64,000 bases of DNA from an uncultured Acetatifactor sp. (GTDB lineage: Bacteria > Bacillota > Clostridia > Lachnospirales > Lachnospiraceae), in contig CAJUAH010000003.1 of the NCBI GenBank assembly GCA_910584375.1, forward strand, positions 124,001 to 188,000, written 5' to 3'. Under the pieces are notes generated by a model. It searched no databases. It saw only the letters and a program-made list of their open reading frames with translations, and was not told the DNA's origin. The position numbers and the translations under genes are program-made. Shown here in pieces: positions 16,756 to 25,258 of this stretch (position 1 is the first letter of the stretch; each line of letters begins with the position of its first letter).

Positions 16756-18261
16756 CTAAGAAAACATCTCCAGCCCCCGTTCGATCAGTCTGATCACCGG
16801 CTCGCTGTTCAGTCCCAGGATCAGATTGAGCAGAATGAACAGGATCATGGCCGCCGACTTGGCGGGCTGCCTCCTCACCGAAATCTCCTCATACCCCTCC
16901 GGCAGCGCATCCGCTTTTAAGGGCGTATAGATCCGGATCACCGTCTTCATAAAATACACTGTGTTCAGGATCGTGCTCACAGCCAGCGCGATCAGTGTGG
17001 GCAGCATTTTCAGGGTATGCCCCACCGCCGCCTGGGCAAAAAACAGCTTGGAGATAAAGCCCGCGAACATGGGAACGCCCACCATGGACAGGGAACCCAC
17101 GGTAAATGCCACCCCCGCCAGTTTGTCGCGGTAACCCGCGCCGTCCAGATCCATAAAATTGCTGCGGCCCCCGGAGGCCTGGGTAATACCGGAGGCGGCC
17201 ACGAACAGCAGAGATTTTGTGGACGCATGACATATCACATGGTAGATGCTGGCGATTACGCCCGCCGCCGTACCCAGGCCAAACCCCATATAGATATACC
17301 CGATCTGGGCCACGGAGGAATAGGCGATCATCCGCCGGATGTCGCTCTCCCGTATGGCGTCCACAGAACCCATGATCATGCCGGCGATGCCGAATACAAA
17401 CAACACATGGATCACTTTGCTGCCGCTGATGATATCAAATCCAATAACGCGGTAAAATATCTTGACCAGCAGGAAGATATAACCCTTGGACACCAGGGAA
17501 GACAGGATCGCCGCAGAGGATACGGTGGAATACCCATAGGCGTCCGGCAGCCAGGTATGAAAGGGAAACAGCGCGCTCTTGATGGCCAGTCCCACGCTCA
17601 TCAGGCAGATGGCCACCAGCAGAGGCGTCTGGTACTGCCCCTGGGCTGCCAGAGCGCGCACCGCCTCCTGGATATTGCTCATGAGCAGATGTCCCGTCAG
17701 GTCATAGAGAAAACACAGTCCCAGCAGCAAAAGGCCCGAACCCAGCAGACTCATGATCATATACCGGGTGGCCGCCTCAAAAGTATGGCCGTTCTGCCGG
17801 ATCATGATCAGGCCGCAGGCGGATATGGTGTTGATCTCCACAAACACATAGGCGGTGAACAGATCGTTGGTATAGAGCAGCGCCAGCAGGGAACAGAGCA
17901 GCAGATCCACCATGATATAATACAGATTCTGTTTGGAGGACTGGATCTCCGCCTCTCTCTCCCGGCTGCCTCCCAGCATGCACAGCAGCATGATCACGCA
18001 GAAAAAAGCCGCCATCAGCGCCTCCAGGACGCCCGCCCGGATCTCATTGCCCCAGGGCGCGGGAAAATGCCCCATGGTATAGACAAATGCCTCCCCGGTG
18101 CGGCACACATACCACAGCACGGCGCAGGACATGAGACCGCAGAGCACGATCACAGCCCCGTTGACCCTTTTGGCCCATTTTCCCCCCAATATGGAGGACA
18201 GCGGCCCGGAAAACAGGGAAAGCACAATAGAGAAAAAGGGGAAATTGCGTATGAATTCCAT
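16756..18261 (-). CDS. mrpD: MrpD-like antiporter subunit (first of four)
   Basis: 501 residues. Helix 5 has YVFVEINTISACGLI, helix 7 VGLAIKSALFPFHTWLPDAY, helix 8 LSSLVSKGYIF and helix 12 CHASTKSLLF, which is the closest match among the four copies to true MrpD/MnhD. It directly follows mrpC with a TGATG junction, the conserved C-D order of Mrp operons. The ATG at 18261 has GGAGG seven bases away; the GTG one codon earlier is too close. Confidence 0.88.
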   Translation of the reverse strand: MEFIRNFPFFSIVLSLFSGPLSSILGGKWAKRVNGAVIVLCGLMSCAVLWYVCRTGEAFVYTMGHFPAPWGNEIRAGVLEALMAAFFCVIMLLCMLGGSREREAEIQSSKQNLYYIMVDLLLCSLLALLYTNDLFTAYVFVEINTISACGLIMIRQNGHTFEAATRYMIMSLLGSGLLLLGLCFLYDLTGHLLMSNIQEAVRALAAQGQYQTPLLVAICLMSVGLAIKSALFPFHTWLPDAYGYSTVSSAAILSSLVSKGYIFLLVKIFYRVIGFDIISGSKVIHVLFVFGIAGMIMGSVDAIRESDIRRMIAYSSVAQIGYIYMGFGLGTAAGVIASIYHVICHASTKSLLFVAASGITQASGGRSNFMDLDGAGYRDKLAGVAFTVGSLSMVGVPMFAGFISKLFFAQAAVGHTLKMLPTLIALAVSTILNTVYFMKTVIRIYTPLKADALPEGYEEISVRRQPAKSAAMILFILLNLILGLNSEPVIRLIERGLEMFS

Positions 18262-18638
18262 CACTTTTCCTCCTTTTTGAGCAGCGTAGAGATCTCGTCC
18301 AGATCCAGGGTATGGTATCGCCTGTAGAGCCGGATCGTCAGGGACAGCATCAGCGCCGTCACCGATACGGACACCACGATCCCCGTCAGCACCAGGCCGC
18401 TGGGTATGGGATTCACATAAGCTTCCACGCTCTGGACACCGTCAGTCAACACCGGCGCCTTGCGCCCGTCTATATAGCCCTTCAGGGCCAGGAACAGATA
18501 GGTGGCCGTATCCATGATATTCAGACCGATGATCTTTTTGATCAGGTTTTTTTGCAGCAGCAGATTGGAAAAACCGATTCCAAACAGAATCATAGCCACT
18601 GCCTCTCCGTAATTGCGAATCAGATTACCGAAATCCAA
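18261..18638 (-). CDS. mrpC: MrpC/NuoK-like subunit
   Basis: 125 residues with three hydrophobic helices, the MrpC/NuoK fold. The motif GLNIMDTATYLFLALKGY matches the NuoK/MrpC second helix. The start is TTG with GGGAGG eight to nine bases upstream; no ATG is available in frame. It sits between the MbhE/MrpB fusion and mrpD, as in Mrp operons. Confidence 0.85.
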   Translation of the reverse strand: MDFGNLIRNYGEAVAMILFGIGFSNLLLQKNLIKKIIGLNIMDTATYLFLALKGYIDGRKAPVLTDGVQSVEAYVNPIPSGLVLTGIVVSVSVTALMLSLTIRLYRRYHTLDLDEISTLLKKEEK

Positions 18639-18671
18639 GGTATTTTCCTCCCTTTATCCCCAAGGCGGACA

Positions 18672-19643
18672 TCAATAATTTCCTTTGCGGAACATCACAT
18701 AGAACGTGTACATCGTGCCGGCCACCACCACGCCCACACAGATATTCAACAGCAGGATCAGTCCGCTGCTGAGGATGGCTCCCGGCGTACCCAGGGGGAT
18801 GACGCTCTCGATGTGGTTGGCTCCCGTGTAAAATGAGTAGGTCTTGGACAGACAGTAGCAGGCCAGCGCCCCAAAGCTCATCCATTTGTAAGTGGCAGCG
18901 GTAAAAAAGCGTTCGGTTTTGGCAAAGCCAAAAGCGCTGACATACAGGATCAGCCCCGCGCCGATCACCGCGCCCCCGGAAAAGCCGCCCCCCGGCCCCA
19001 GATGGCCGCACAGAATGATATAGATCCCGAAGATAACGATAAACGGAACCAGGATCCTTGCCGCCGTCTGCAATATCACGTCGTTTTTGGGTTCGTAGGC
19101 CCTGTCGTTGGCCTCCGCCTCCTCCTCGCTGTTTTTACCCGTCTTGTTGTCAGCGCGAAGCAGGATCAGCACCGTGCATGTGGCGATGAACAGTACATGG
19201 GATTCCCCCAGCGTGTCGAAGGCTCTGTAGTCCAGGATCATACCCGTGACAATGTTCACCGCCCCCGTCTCCTGCAGTCCTTTCTCTATATACCGCTGGG
19301 ACACCTCATTGTTCACCGGCCTGTCCGCCTCCCCAAAGGGTGGGAGATCCGCCACGCCGATGAGCAGCATGGACACCAGCAGAATGCAAAACAAAAAACT
19401 GAATATCCGATACAGTTTATTAAAAAACACCATTTCCCTGTTGTGTTTTGTATCGTAAATACGGTCCCGCTCCCGTCTTTTGTCCGCCAGAAATCTTTTC
19501 TGTGTATTCTCATCTTCCATGCGGGGGCTCTGGGGCTTCATCTCCAGATTATCCAGATAGGGATCCCGGCTGCCCTCCAGCCAGGTCTTCAGCTTGTAGG
19601 ACAGAGTCTTTTCATATTGCTCCTGCGGTACTTTCCTGCTCAC
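18672..19643 (-). CDS. MbhE-MrpB fusion subunit of the antiporter complex
   Basis: 323 residues. The first 75 or so are hydrophilic and charged with no recognised domain. A helix and an MbhE-like segment follow (VNIVTGMILDYRAFDTLGES, about 125-145). The C-terminal half is MrpB/MnhB-like, with GHLGPGGGFSGGAVIGAG as its signature. In Mrp systems the MbhE part belongs to the MrpA C-terminus and MrpB is separate; here they are joined. The start is GTG in a GTGA overlap with the MbhD gene. Confidence 0.82.
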   Translation of the reverse strand: MSRKVPQEQYEKTLSYKLKTWLEGSRDPYLDNLEMKPQSPRMEDENTQKRFLADKRRERDRIYDTKHNREMVFFNKLYRIFSFLFCILLVSMLLIGVADLPPFGEADRPVNNEVSQRYIEKGLQETGAVNIVTGMILDYRAFDTLGESHVLFIATCTVLILLRADNKTGKNSEEEAEANDRAYEPKNDVILQTAARILVPFIVIFGIYIILCGHLGPGGGFSGGAVIGAGLILYVSAFGFAKTERFFTAATYKWMSFGALACYCLSKTYSFYTGANHIESVIPLGTPGAILSSGLILLLNICVGVVVAGTMYTFYVMFRKGNY

Positions 19644-19933
19644 TGCCTCCGCCTCCTTCTATATTCCAGATCCTCTTCCTTCTCCGCCTTATCCGCTCCC
19701 ATGATGGCATGAATCTTCTTGAGGGTCAGCACGAACAGCACCGTTGTCACACCCGCTCCCACCGCCGCCTCGGTAATCGCCAGATCGGGAGATTCCAGAA
19801 TCACCCATATGATCGACATGACCAGGCTGTAGGTCATAAAGATCAGCACCGTGTTCAGCAGGCTTTTAGACAGACTGGCCGCCACCGCGCACACAATCAG
19901 AAACAGAAACAAAATAGCCGTAAACACCGTCAT
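19640..19933 (-). CDS. MbhD-like subunit (DUF4040)
   Basis: 97 residues with three helices. VILESPDLAITEAAVGAG is the signature of MbhD and of the matching part of the MrpA C-terminus. A much longer frame upstream (to 20578) is the wrong frame through mrpG and mrpF and is rejected. The ATG at 19933 has GGAG ten bases upstream. It overlaps the next gene by GTGA. Confidence 0.83.
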   Translation of the reverse strand: MTVFTAILFLFLIVCAVAASLSKSLLNTVLIFMTYSLVMSIIWVILESPDLAITEAAVGAGVTTVLFVLTLKKIHAIMGADKAEKEEDLEYRRRRRQ

Positions 19934-19938
19934 CGCCG

Positions 19939-20334
19939 TCACTCTCCTTCCTTTATCCCGGGCTTTGTCCCGAGCTCTGTCCCGAGCTCCGCCGCCTGTT
20001 CGTCCTCCATCACGATCCTGCGGTAATGTTTCTCCGGTTCCTCGTCCGTAGCCACTTCCAGCCTGGCGATCAGGTGAGAGGAGGTGGGAGAGGACAGCCA
20101 CAGAAACAAAATGATCAGAAAAAGTTTCAGCGAAGTAAAATTCCATCCGCACAGGATGATCAGTCCCAGCAGGCAGCTGCCGATCCCCAGCGTATCTCCC
20201 ATGGCGGCGGCATGCATGCGGTTCAGCGCGTACCGAAAGCGAAATACCCCGATCATCTCTATCACAAATATGCCCAGGCCGATGAGCAGAAAAACGGCTC
20301 CCGCCACAAATCGTATCCATTCCCAAACCGCCAT
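19939..20334 (-). CDS. mrpG: MrpG subunit
   Basis: 131 residues with three helices; FRYALNRMHAAAMGDTLGIG is the MrpG/MnhG signature (RMHA..K/GDTLG). The tail after residue 95 is hydrophilic and includes a small ELGTELGTKPG repeat. It lies between mrpF (3-bp gap) and the MbhD-like gene. Confidence 0.87.
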   Translation of the reverse strand: MAVWEWIRFVAGAVFLLIGLGIFVIEMIGVFRFRYALNRMHAAAMGDTLGIGSCLLGLIILCGWNFTSLKLFLIILFLWLSSPTSSHLIARLEVATDEEPEKHYRRIVMEDEQAAELGTELGTKPGIKEGE

Positions 20335-20337
20335 AGC

Positions 20338-20664
20338 CTACACCCCGTCCTTTCTCCCATGTTGTTTCCACTCCGTATACACGCCCAGGTATACTTTGGT
20401 CAGTATAATTACCGCCAGAAAACTGATCATGGCATAGATCAGACAGATATCCACCAGATATCCCTCTTCCAGGAGCAGCGCCAGTATGGCGATGATCACC
20501 ATGACCATGGTTCCCATCATATTCACCGCCACGATGCGGTCCGCGATCCGCGGCCCGATAATCGCCCTGATCAGACACAGGATGACCATGACCGCCAAAA
20601 ACACCAATGCCCCGATAAACAAAATATGATAAGCCTGTCCCAGACCCGGTACCGCACTGTCCAT
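20338..20664 (-). CDS. mrpF: MrpF subunit
   Basis: 108 residues with three helices. RAIIGPRIADRIVAVNMMGT is the conserved MrpF/MnhF block. GGAGGAGG precedes the ATG by seven to eight bases. Short, as usual for this subunit, and in the canonical E-F-G order. Confidence 0.88.
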   Translation of the reverse strand: MDSAVPGLGQAYHILFIGALVFLAVMVILCLIRAIIGPRIADRIVAVNMMGTMVMVIIAILALLLEEGYLVDICLIYAMISFLAVIILTKVYLGVYTEWKQHGRKDGV

Positions 20665-20704
20665 GTTTACCTCCTCCTGTCCCGCAGGGTCTGTACTCCC
20701 TGCT

Positions 20705-21166
20705 TTACTGCCTCTCCATATCCTCCGCGAGCCGGGTGAAAATACTGCTGTTCATGCCCTCCGCCAGACTTTCATCCAGACAGTGAACGGTGTAATCCCC
20801 GTTTTCCAGCATGACCGTGATCGTGCCCGGCGTCAGCGTGATGGCATTGGCCAGTAGCGTCTGAGCCACCGGGCCTTTCAGATCACTGTGAAAACGCGCC
20901 AACACGGGCTGTATCTCCTCCTTCTGCGTCAGGATCAGATGTATAACGCCCAGATTGGCCTTGACCACCTCTACGACCAGCACAAAAACATAGCGCAGCA
21001 GTTTCCCCAGCTTACGGTAGACCCGAAACTCCTTTTTCACACTGTAGTCCATGAATCTACAGGTGAAAGCAAAGAGCAGCGCCGCGATGAGGACGCCGAA
21101 AACACAGATCTCCGGCGTTATATTTCCATTGAATATTATCCACAGGACAAAATAAACCAAAAACAT
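20705..21166 (-). CDS. mrpE: MrpE subunit, first gene of the antiporter operon
   Basis: 153 residues. N-terminal helices and the block LLANAITLTPGTITVML, diagnostic for MrpE/MnhE, followed by a soluble end. GGGAGGAG precedes the ATG. It has its own promoter (21197-21225) behind the terminator of the upstream small gene, so the operon starts here. The order E-F-G-MbhD-MbhE/B-C-D matches archaeal mbhA-H and Mrp clusters. The encoded membrane complex should exchange cations and protons. Confidence 0.88.
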   Translation of the reverse strand: MFLVYFVLWIIFNGNITPEICVFGVLIAALLFAFTCRFMDYSVKKEFRVYRKLGKLLRYVFVLVVEVVKANLGVIHLILTQKEEIQPVLARFHSDLKGPVAQTLLANAITLTPGTITVMLENGDYTVHCLDESLAEGMNSSIFTRLAEDMERQ

Positions 21167-21196
21167 ATTTTCCCATCTCCTCCCAAAAACGACTTT

Positions 21197-21225
21197 ATAT
21201 TAAACCCATTATTTCCTAAAGTCAA
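21197..21225 (-). promoter_or_regulatory. Promoter of the Mrp/Mbh-like operon
   Basis: On the minus strand TTGACT (21220-21225), a 17-bp spacer and TAATAT (21197-21202), 31 bp before the mrpE start and just after an upstream terminator. Confidence 0.75.
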
Positions 21226-21233
21226 TGGTTATA

Positions 21234-21266
21234 GACAAAAATCCCGGGGTTTCGATACCCCGGGAT
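21234..21266 (-). terminator. Terminator between the small membrane gene and mrpE
   Basis: Arms ATCCCGGGGT (21241-21250) and ACCCCGGGAT (21257-21266), followed on the minus strand by TTTTGTC. A strong GC stem. Confidence 0.88.
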
Positions 21267-21284
21267 GTGCAGCCGCGTCCAGAT

Positions 21285-21527
21285 CTACGAGTTTGCGCGC
21301 TCTCTTTTCCTTTTTTTTACCAGATGAACCGCATAAGCGGCAAGCGACAAGGCGGTAAGCCCCAGCGCGATAAACAGCAGCTGCTGCCATGTCACATGCC
21401 ATACGTTGACCAGAATGATGGAGGCCACCATCAGCGTAAAAGCCCAGTAGGCGTACATCAGTATCCCCACCAGCAGAGTGAACAGAATATCTTTCAGTAA
21501 ATCCAGCTTTGTATATCGCTTATCCAC
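21285..21527 (-). CDS. Small two-helix membrane protein, unknown function
   Basis: 80 residues from a GTG with AGAGGT six bases upstream. It starts with a short charged segment, then two hydrophobic helices (about 15-38 and 45-66), and ends in a strongly basic tail KKRKRERANS. I do not recognise the family. It is a single gene between GH43 and its own terminator, separate from the Mrp operon. Confidence 0.6.
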   Translation of the reverse strand: MDKRYTKLDLLKDILFTLLVGILMYAYWAFTLMVASIILVNVWHVTWQQLLFIALGLTALSLAAYAVHLVKKRKRERANS

Positions 21528-21599
21528 GCTTACCTCTTTTCCTCCGGGCAGAAAGCGCCCATGCCGCTTTTCGCTTTTGATTACCGCCGTGTGACTGCG

Positions 21600-23240
21600 T
21601 TAATATTTCACGCCCCAGATGCTTTCGTTCACGCCTACGGCGGAGAAAGTCATCACATCCGTACCCGCCTGATCCTTCATGGCGCAGAATACGCCGCTGT
21701 ACTCGTGGTCGTCATAGGTGATATGCACGTAGGGCGTCCCCTCTGTCACCGTCCAGGTTCCCACTATGGAGCCTGTGACCGTTCCGTCCTCATGCAGGTC
21801 GATCATCACCGGCTGGGTGATCTCCTTGTCAATCTTCATTCCCTGGTTGATAAAATAATACTCTCCCACCAGCTCCGCTCTGTCATAGCCGCTCTCCGAC
21901 AGGGTTTCTCCCGTGGTGGTATAGGGCGCCAGCACCGGCCACGCCTCCTGGTTCATGAAAATCTGTTTCACTGCGGGCTCATGGTATTCATTGCCGTTGT
22001 TGAAACGGGTGTGGTAGCAGACATACTGCTTTCCGTCCGTATCGATAAAGGTGGACATACCGCCGGTGGCCATATAGGCGTATTTGCAGCTTGGCAGATA
22101 GTAATTGCCAGACAGTTTCAGGCCGTAATAAGCGTTGTTATAGCCTTTCAGCGGACGCTGTCCTCCCATATCCACATACTCTCCGTCCGGTTTATCGCTG
22201 CGCAGCACACGGATCTGATAGCCCCCCGTGCGCTCCAGGCTGCCATAGCTCAGATACAGATAATAGTAATCCGTGTTTGGATCGTACTGAATATAGGGAC
22301 CCTCGATGGACTGATGGCCGCCTCCCAGCAGGCGTTTGCCAAAGTAGGGATCAACCTCGTTTTCCGGATCCGCCTCGGGATGGATCACCAGGCCTGTCTC
22401 AGGATCCAGCTCCAGTATAAAGATACCGCCCGACCAGGAGCCGTATGTCATCCACAGCCGTCCCTCTTTATCATAAAAGGGAGCCGGATCAATGCAGTTC
22501 GGCCAAAGCTGGTTGTCATACTCGCCGTTCCCTCTCAGGTAGGTATCCGCCGCGTCGGCCTCCTCCACATAGTCGTACACATCTGTACGGTCAATATCAT
22601 TGGCTGTAAATCCCGAATACAGCAGCTCCCCCTGGTATACATACGGCCCTTCCGGCTTATCCGCCGTGGCATAGCAGAGATTGGACTTAATATAGGTAGA
22701 AGAGGTGCAGAAATACATCACATATTTCCCCATGGCCTCGTTGTAGATCACATCCTCCGCCCACACCGCGTAACCGCCGTTGCCATAGTCTCCGGAATAG
22801 TCAAATATGGTCAGCTCTTCGTTGAACAGATCCTCAAAAAGAGGATTGTCGGAAGTATACCCGTTCCCGATATACTGCCAGGTATGCAGATCTTCCGATG
22901 TGGCTCCGGTCATATGGGAACCGTAGATATAATATTTGCCGTCATATACTTTGATGGAGGGATCATGTACTGATACCCTCGCCCCGTTGGCCGCCGTCTT
23001 AATGCCCGTGTAATCCCCCTCACGAATCACAGGCTCCACGGCGGGTTTCTCCGCAGAGGGCTCCTCGGAAGGCTCCGCAGAAGATTCCCCGGAAGGCTCC
23101 ACGCTGGCCTCCGCGTTTCCTGCCCCCGTATTTCCCGTCTCCGTGGACTCACCCGAAGATGCCGCAGGCTGGCCCCCGCAGCCTAAAAGCGCCCCTGTCA
23201 TGCATGCACACAATGCCACCGCCAATAATTTGTTTTTCAT
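21600..23240 (-). CDS. GH43 family lipoprotein, arabinan-degrading type
   Basis: 546 residues. A lipoprotein signal peptide with lipobox ALLGCGG (Cys about 21) is followed by a Ser/Glu/Pro-rich linker (about 22-70), then a five-bladed GH43 domain. Expected carboxylates are visible: VHDPSIKVYDG (base Asp), WPNCIDPAPFYD (Asp) and QSIEGPYIQYD (acid Glu). The C-terminal part (about 450-546, HEDGTVTGSIVGTW) matches the GH43_C beta-barrel found in endo-arabinanases. It probably acts outside the cell on arabinan or arabino-oligosaccharides. AGGAGG and a good promoter lie upstream. No sugar transporter or regulator for it lies beside it. Confidence 0.85.
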   Translation of the reverse strand: MKNKLLAVALCACMTGALLGCGGQPAASSGESTETGNTGAGNAEASVEPSGESSAEPSEEPSAEKPAVEPVIREGDYTGIKTAANGARVSVHDPSIKVYDGKYYIYGSHMTGATSEDLHTWQYIGNGYTSDNPLFEDLFNEELTIFDYSGDYGNGGYAVWAEDVIYNEAMGKYVMYFCTSSTYIKSNLCYATADKPEGPYVYQGELLYSGFTANDIDRTDVYDYVEEADAADTYLRGNGEYDNQLWPNCIDPAPFYDKEGRLWMTYGSWSGGIFILELDPETGLVIHPEADPENEVDPYFGKRLLGGGHQSIEGPYIQYDPNTDYYYLYLSYGSLERTGGYQIRVLRSDKPDGEYVDMGGQRPLKGYNNAYYGLKLSGNYYLPSCKYAYMATGGMSTFIDTDGKQYVCYHTRFNNGNEYHEPAVKQIFMNQEAWPVLAPYTTTGETLSESGYDRAELVGEYYFINQGMKIDKEITQPVMIDLHEDGTVTGSIVGTWTVTEGTPYVHITYDDHEYSGVFCAMKDQAGTDVMTFSAVGVNESIWGVKY

Positions 23241-23288
23241 ACCCCTTGTATCCTCCTCAATTATGTAGCTTAAGCACTTCTTTACTCT

Positions 23289-23317
23289 AGATTAAAATGT
23301 TTTACTCAAAATGTCAA
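23289..23317 (-). promoter_or_regulatory. GH43 gene promoter
   Basis: TTGACA (23312-23317), 17 bp, TAATCT (23289-23294) on the minus strand, 49 bp before the start codon. Confidence 0.75.
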
Positions 23318-23357
23318 TAAATCTGTGAAAATTATTGCAAATTCTTTTTCTCCAGTA

Positions 23358-23386
23358 TTGAAAAATAGAGACTTTAGGAGTAAAAT
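23358..23386 (+). promoter_or_regulatory. OFA transporter promoter
   Basis: TTGAAA (23358-23363), 17 bp, TAAAAT (23381-23386), in the 202-bp divergent gap with GH43. Confidence 0.7.
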
Positions 23387-23442
23387 AACTTCGGTGTTTA
23401 TAATTATTTAATCATTATTTCACAATTTAGGAGAGTGTACTT

Positions 23443-24765
23443 ATGAAAAACATTCAAAACAAATGGATCCGTGCCGCCATTCCGGCACTTCTGCTGCATT
23501 GCAGCATCGGCACCGTGTACTGCTGGTCCATTTTCAGCCAGGAGATTGCCGACTATATCGGTTTCTCCAAGAGTGCTACCGAGTGGGCCTTCAGCTTTGC
23601 CATCTTTTTCCTGGGCATGTCCGCCGCTTTTCTGGGCAATGTGGTGGAAAAAGATATCCATCGCTCCTCGCTGATCGCCGCCATCTGCTTTGCCGCAGGT
23701 ATGGCGGGCACCGGATTCTTTATCTGGTACGGCGGAAAACAATTTGCAGCCTCGGGATACACAAAAGGTAGCGTACTAGCCCTGATCGGCATCTACATCT
23801 GTTACGGCTTTATCATGGGCATCGGCCTGGGAACCGGTTATCTGTCCCCTGTTAAAACGCTGATGCTGTGGTTTCAGGATCGCAAGGGTCTGGCCACCGG
23901 CCTGGCCGTGGCGGGTTTCGGTGCCGCCAAGGCCATCGCCAGCCCCATCATGCAGGCTCTTCAGAAATCTTTGGGCACTTGGCAGATGTTCCTGATTTTG
24001 GCTGCGGTATATTTCGTGATGATGTTTGTAGGTCATCTGCTGCTGGCCAAGCCCGCAGACTGGCATGAGCCTGCATCCCAGGAAAAGGGTGCGAGAGCCA
24101 TCGATGTGATCAAGACCAAGCCCGTGGTGTTCATCGGCATCTGGCTGATGTTCTACATCAACATCACCTGCGGCCTGGCGCTGATCTCTCAGGAAAAAAT
24201 GATTATCAAGTGTATCGGTCTGGCAGGTATGGCCGGAGTGCTGTCCTCCATTACCGCCGTATTCAACGCAGGCGGACGCCTGGGATTCTCCGCGTGGGCG
24301 GATACCATGAAAGACAGAAATACCGTATATAAGATTATGCTCATCCTGTCCATCGTCGCCACCGGCCTGGTGATTGTCACAAGAGGTATCGCGGATATGG
24401 GACAGAGTACGTTGCTGCTGATTCTGGTGCTGGTACTGCTGTTTGTGGTAAACGCAGGTTACGGCGGCGGTTTCAGCAATGTGCCCACTCTGCTGTCCGA
24501 CCATTACGGTATGCAGAATATCAGCGCCATCCACGGCATTACCCTGTCCGCCTGGGCCATCGCCGGACTCACCGGCAACCAATTGGCCAGCTTTATCGTG
24601 GGACATGTGGGCAGTAAGGTGGATGTCAGCGACGGTCACGGCGGATTTACCAAGGTCAATCCCGTGGGCTATCAGACCGTGCTGTATGTGACCATCGTGC
24701 TGTATGTGGTCGCCCTGCTGTGCAGTTTCTTCCTGGTGGGCGGCAAGAAAAAATCCAAGAGCTAA
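23443..24765 (+). CDS. OFA family MFS transporter (oxalate/formate antiporter-like)
   Basis: 440 residues, 12 helices. Features of the OFA group are present: the start RAAIPALLLHCSIGTVYCWS, then IGLGTGYLSPVKTLMLWFQD and KGLATGLAVAGFGAAKAI (about 135-165). Members exchange organic anions such as oxalate and formate, but most Clostridial copies have no tested substrate. Codon use is GC-rich and regular compared with its neighbours, which may mean high expression. AGGAG precedes the ATG, and the gene is monocistronic between a promoter and a terminator. Confidence 0.88.
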   Translation: MKNIQNKWIRAAIPALLLHCSIGTVYCWSIFSQEIADYIGFSKSATEWAFSFAIFFLGMSAAFLGNVVEKDIHRSSLIAAICFAAGMAGTGFFIWYGGKQFAASGYTKGSVLALIGIYICYGFIMGIGLGTGYLSPVKTLMLWFQDRKGLATGLAVAGFGAAKAIASPIMQALQKSLGTWQMFLILAAVYFVMMFVGHLLLAKPADWHEPASQEKGARAIDVIKTKPVVFIGIWLMFYINITCGLALISQEKMIIKCIGLAGMAGVLSSITAVFNAGGRLGFSAWADTMKDRNTVYKIMLILSIVATGLVIVTRGIADMGQSTLLLILVLVLLFVVNAGYGGGFSNVPTLLSDHYGMQNISAIHGITLSAWAIAGLTGNQLASFIVGHVGSKVDVSDGHGGFTKVNPVGYQTVLYVTIVLYVVALLCSFFLVGGKKKSKS

Positions 24766-24826
24766 AACATGAATGCCGCAGTCTGTTGCTACTGGCTGAG
24801 CAGTTTGTCATAACCGAAACGAAAAC

Positions 24827-24871
24827 GCCGGGAGGGATAAAAGGATCACTGAATCCCAACTCCCGGCTTTT
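24827..24871 (+). terminator. Terminator of the OFA transporter gene
   Basis: Arms GCCGGGAG (24827-24834) and CTCCCGGC (24860-24867) with inner GGGAT/ATCCC pairing, followed by TTTTCTCG. Confidence 0.85.
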
Positions 24872-25011
24872 CTCGTTGATAGGCTGACCGCCTTAGACCA
24901 GGCGTTTGAGACTGAATTTTCCACATACCGGAAAACGATTTTGCTTGTAATCACTTTCATGACTCCTATAAGTCTTCTGTAAAATCTCCCCATTATTGCT
25001 GTAAATATCTA

Positions 25012-25119
25012 TAGACTTCCAGATAATTTCTCCTTATACTGTAAACATAGAGTTTTCCCAAAACCATGTCAAAGCAGAGCCGGAGATCGGGCGATCTCCA
25101 AAAGGAGGAAAATACCATG
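25012..25119 (+). promoter_or_regulatory. Orphan promoter, hairpin and strong ribosome site
   Basis: TAGACT (25012-25017), 17 bp, TATACT (25035-25040), then a perfect hairpin GGAGATC-GGGC-GATCTCC (25082-25099), AAAGGAGG and an ATG at 25117. The frame starts MYEATFASLTQFQSYDR and then runs antisense through the XRE-AbrB gene to 25695, which makes a real long product unlikely. Between the OFA terminator and this promoter (24872-25011) I see nothing. The element may be the 5' end of a lost gene or encode a short peptide. Confidence 0.45.
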
Positions 25120-25228
25120 TATGAGGCAACATTTGCATCATTGACACAATTCCAGTCTTACGATCGCAATATCAGTATAACAGCAGTTTTTGTTCTCCGC
25201 CCGACTTTTTTTGGTTTTATTTGTCAAC

Positions 25229-25258
25229 AGGAGCAGGGGTCAGTCCCCCTGCTCCTGC
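25229..25258 (-). terminator. Hairpin at the 3' end of the XRE-AbrB gene
   Basis: Arms CAGGAGCAGGGG (from 25230) and the matching CCCCTGCTCCTG (to 25258) overlap the last codons of the gene. No U-tract follows directly, so it may stabilise the mRNA end rather than terminate strictly. Confidence 0.6.

Noticed and set aside
14442..18327. Long plus-strand frames across the antiporter operon.
   Set aside because: Low-complexity His/Gln-rich translations, typical antisense shadows of membrane-protein genes.
19640..20578. 312-residue frame on the minus strand.
   Set aside because: Only the last 97 residues are family-like; the rest is a shifted reading of mrpF and mrpG, both well supported.
21561..22973. 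470-residue plus-strand frame antisense to GH43.
   Set aside because: GC-driven shadow frame; the GH43 motifs, signal peptide and promoter on the minus strand are decisive.
24808..24993. 61-residue minus-strand frame after the OFA gene.
   Set aside because: It reads through the OFA terminator and lacks a ribosome site or any recognisable motif.
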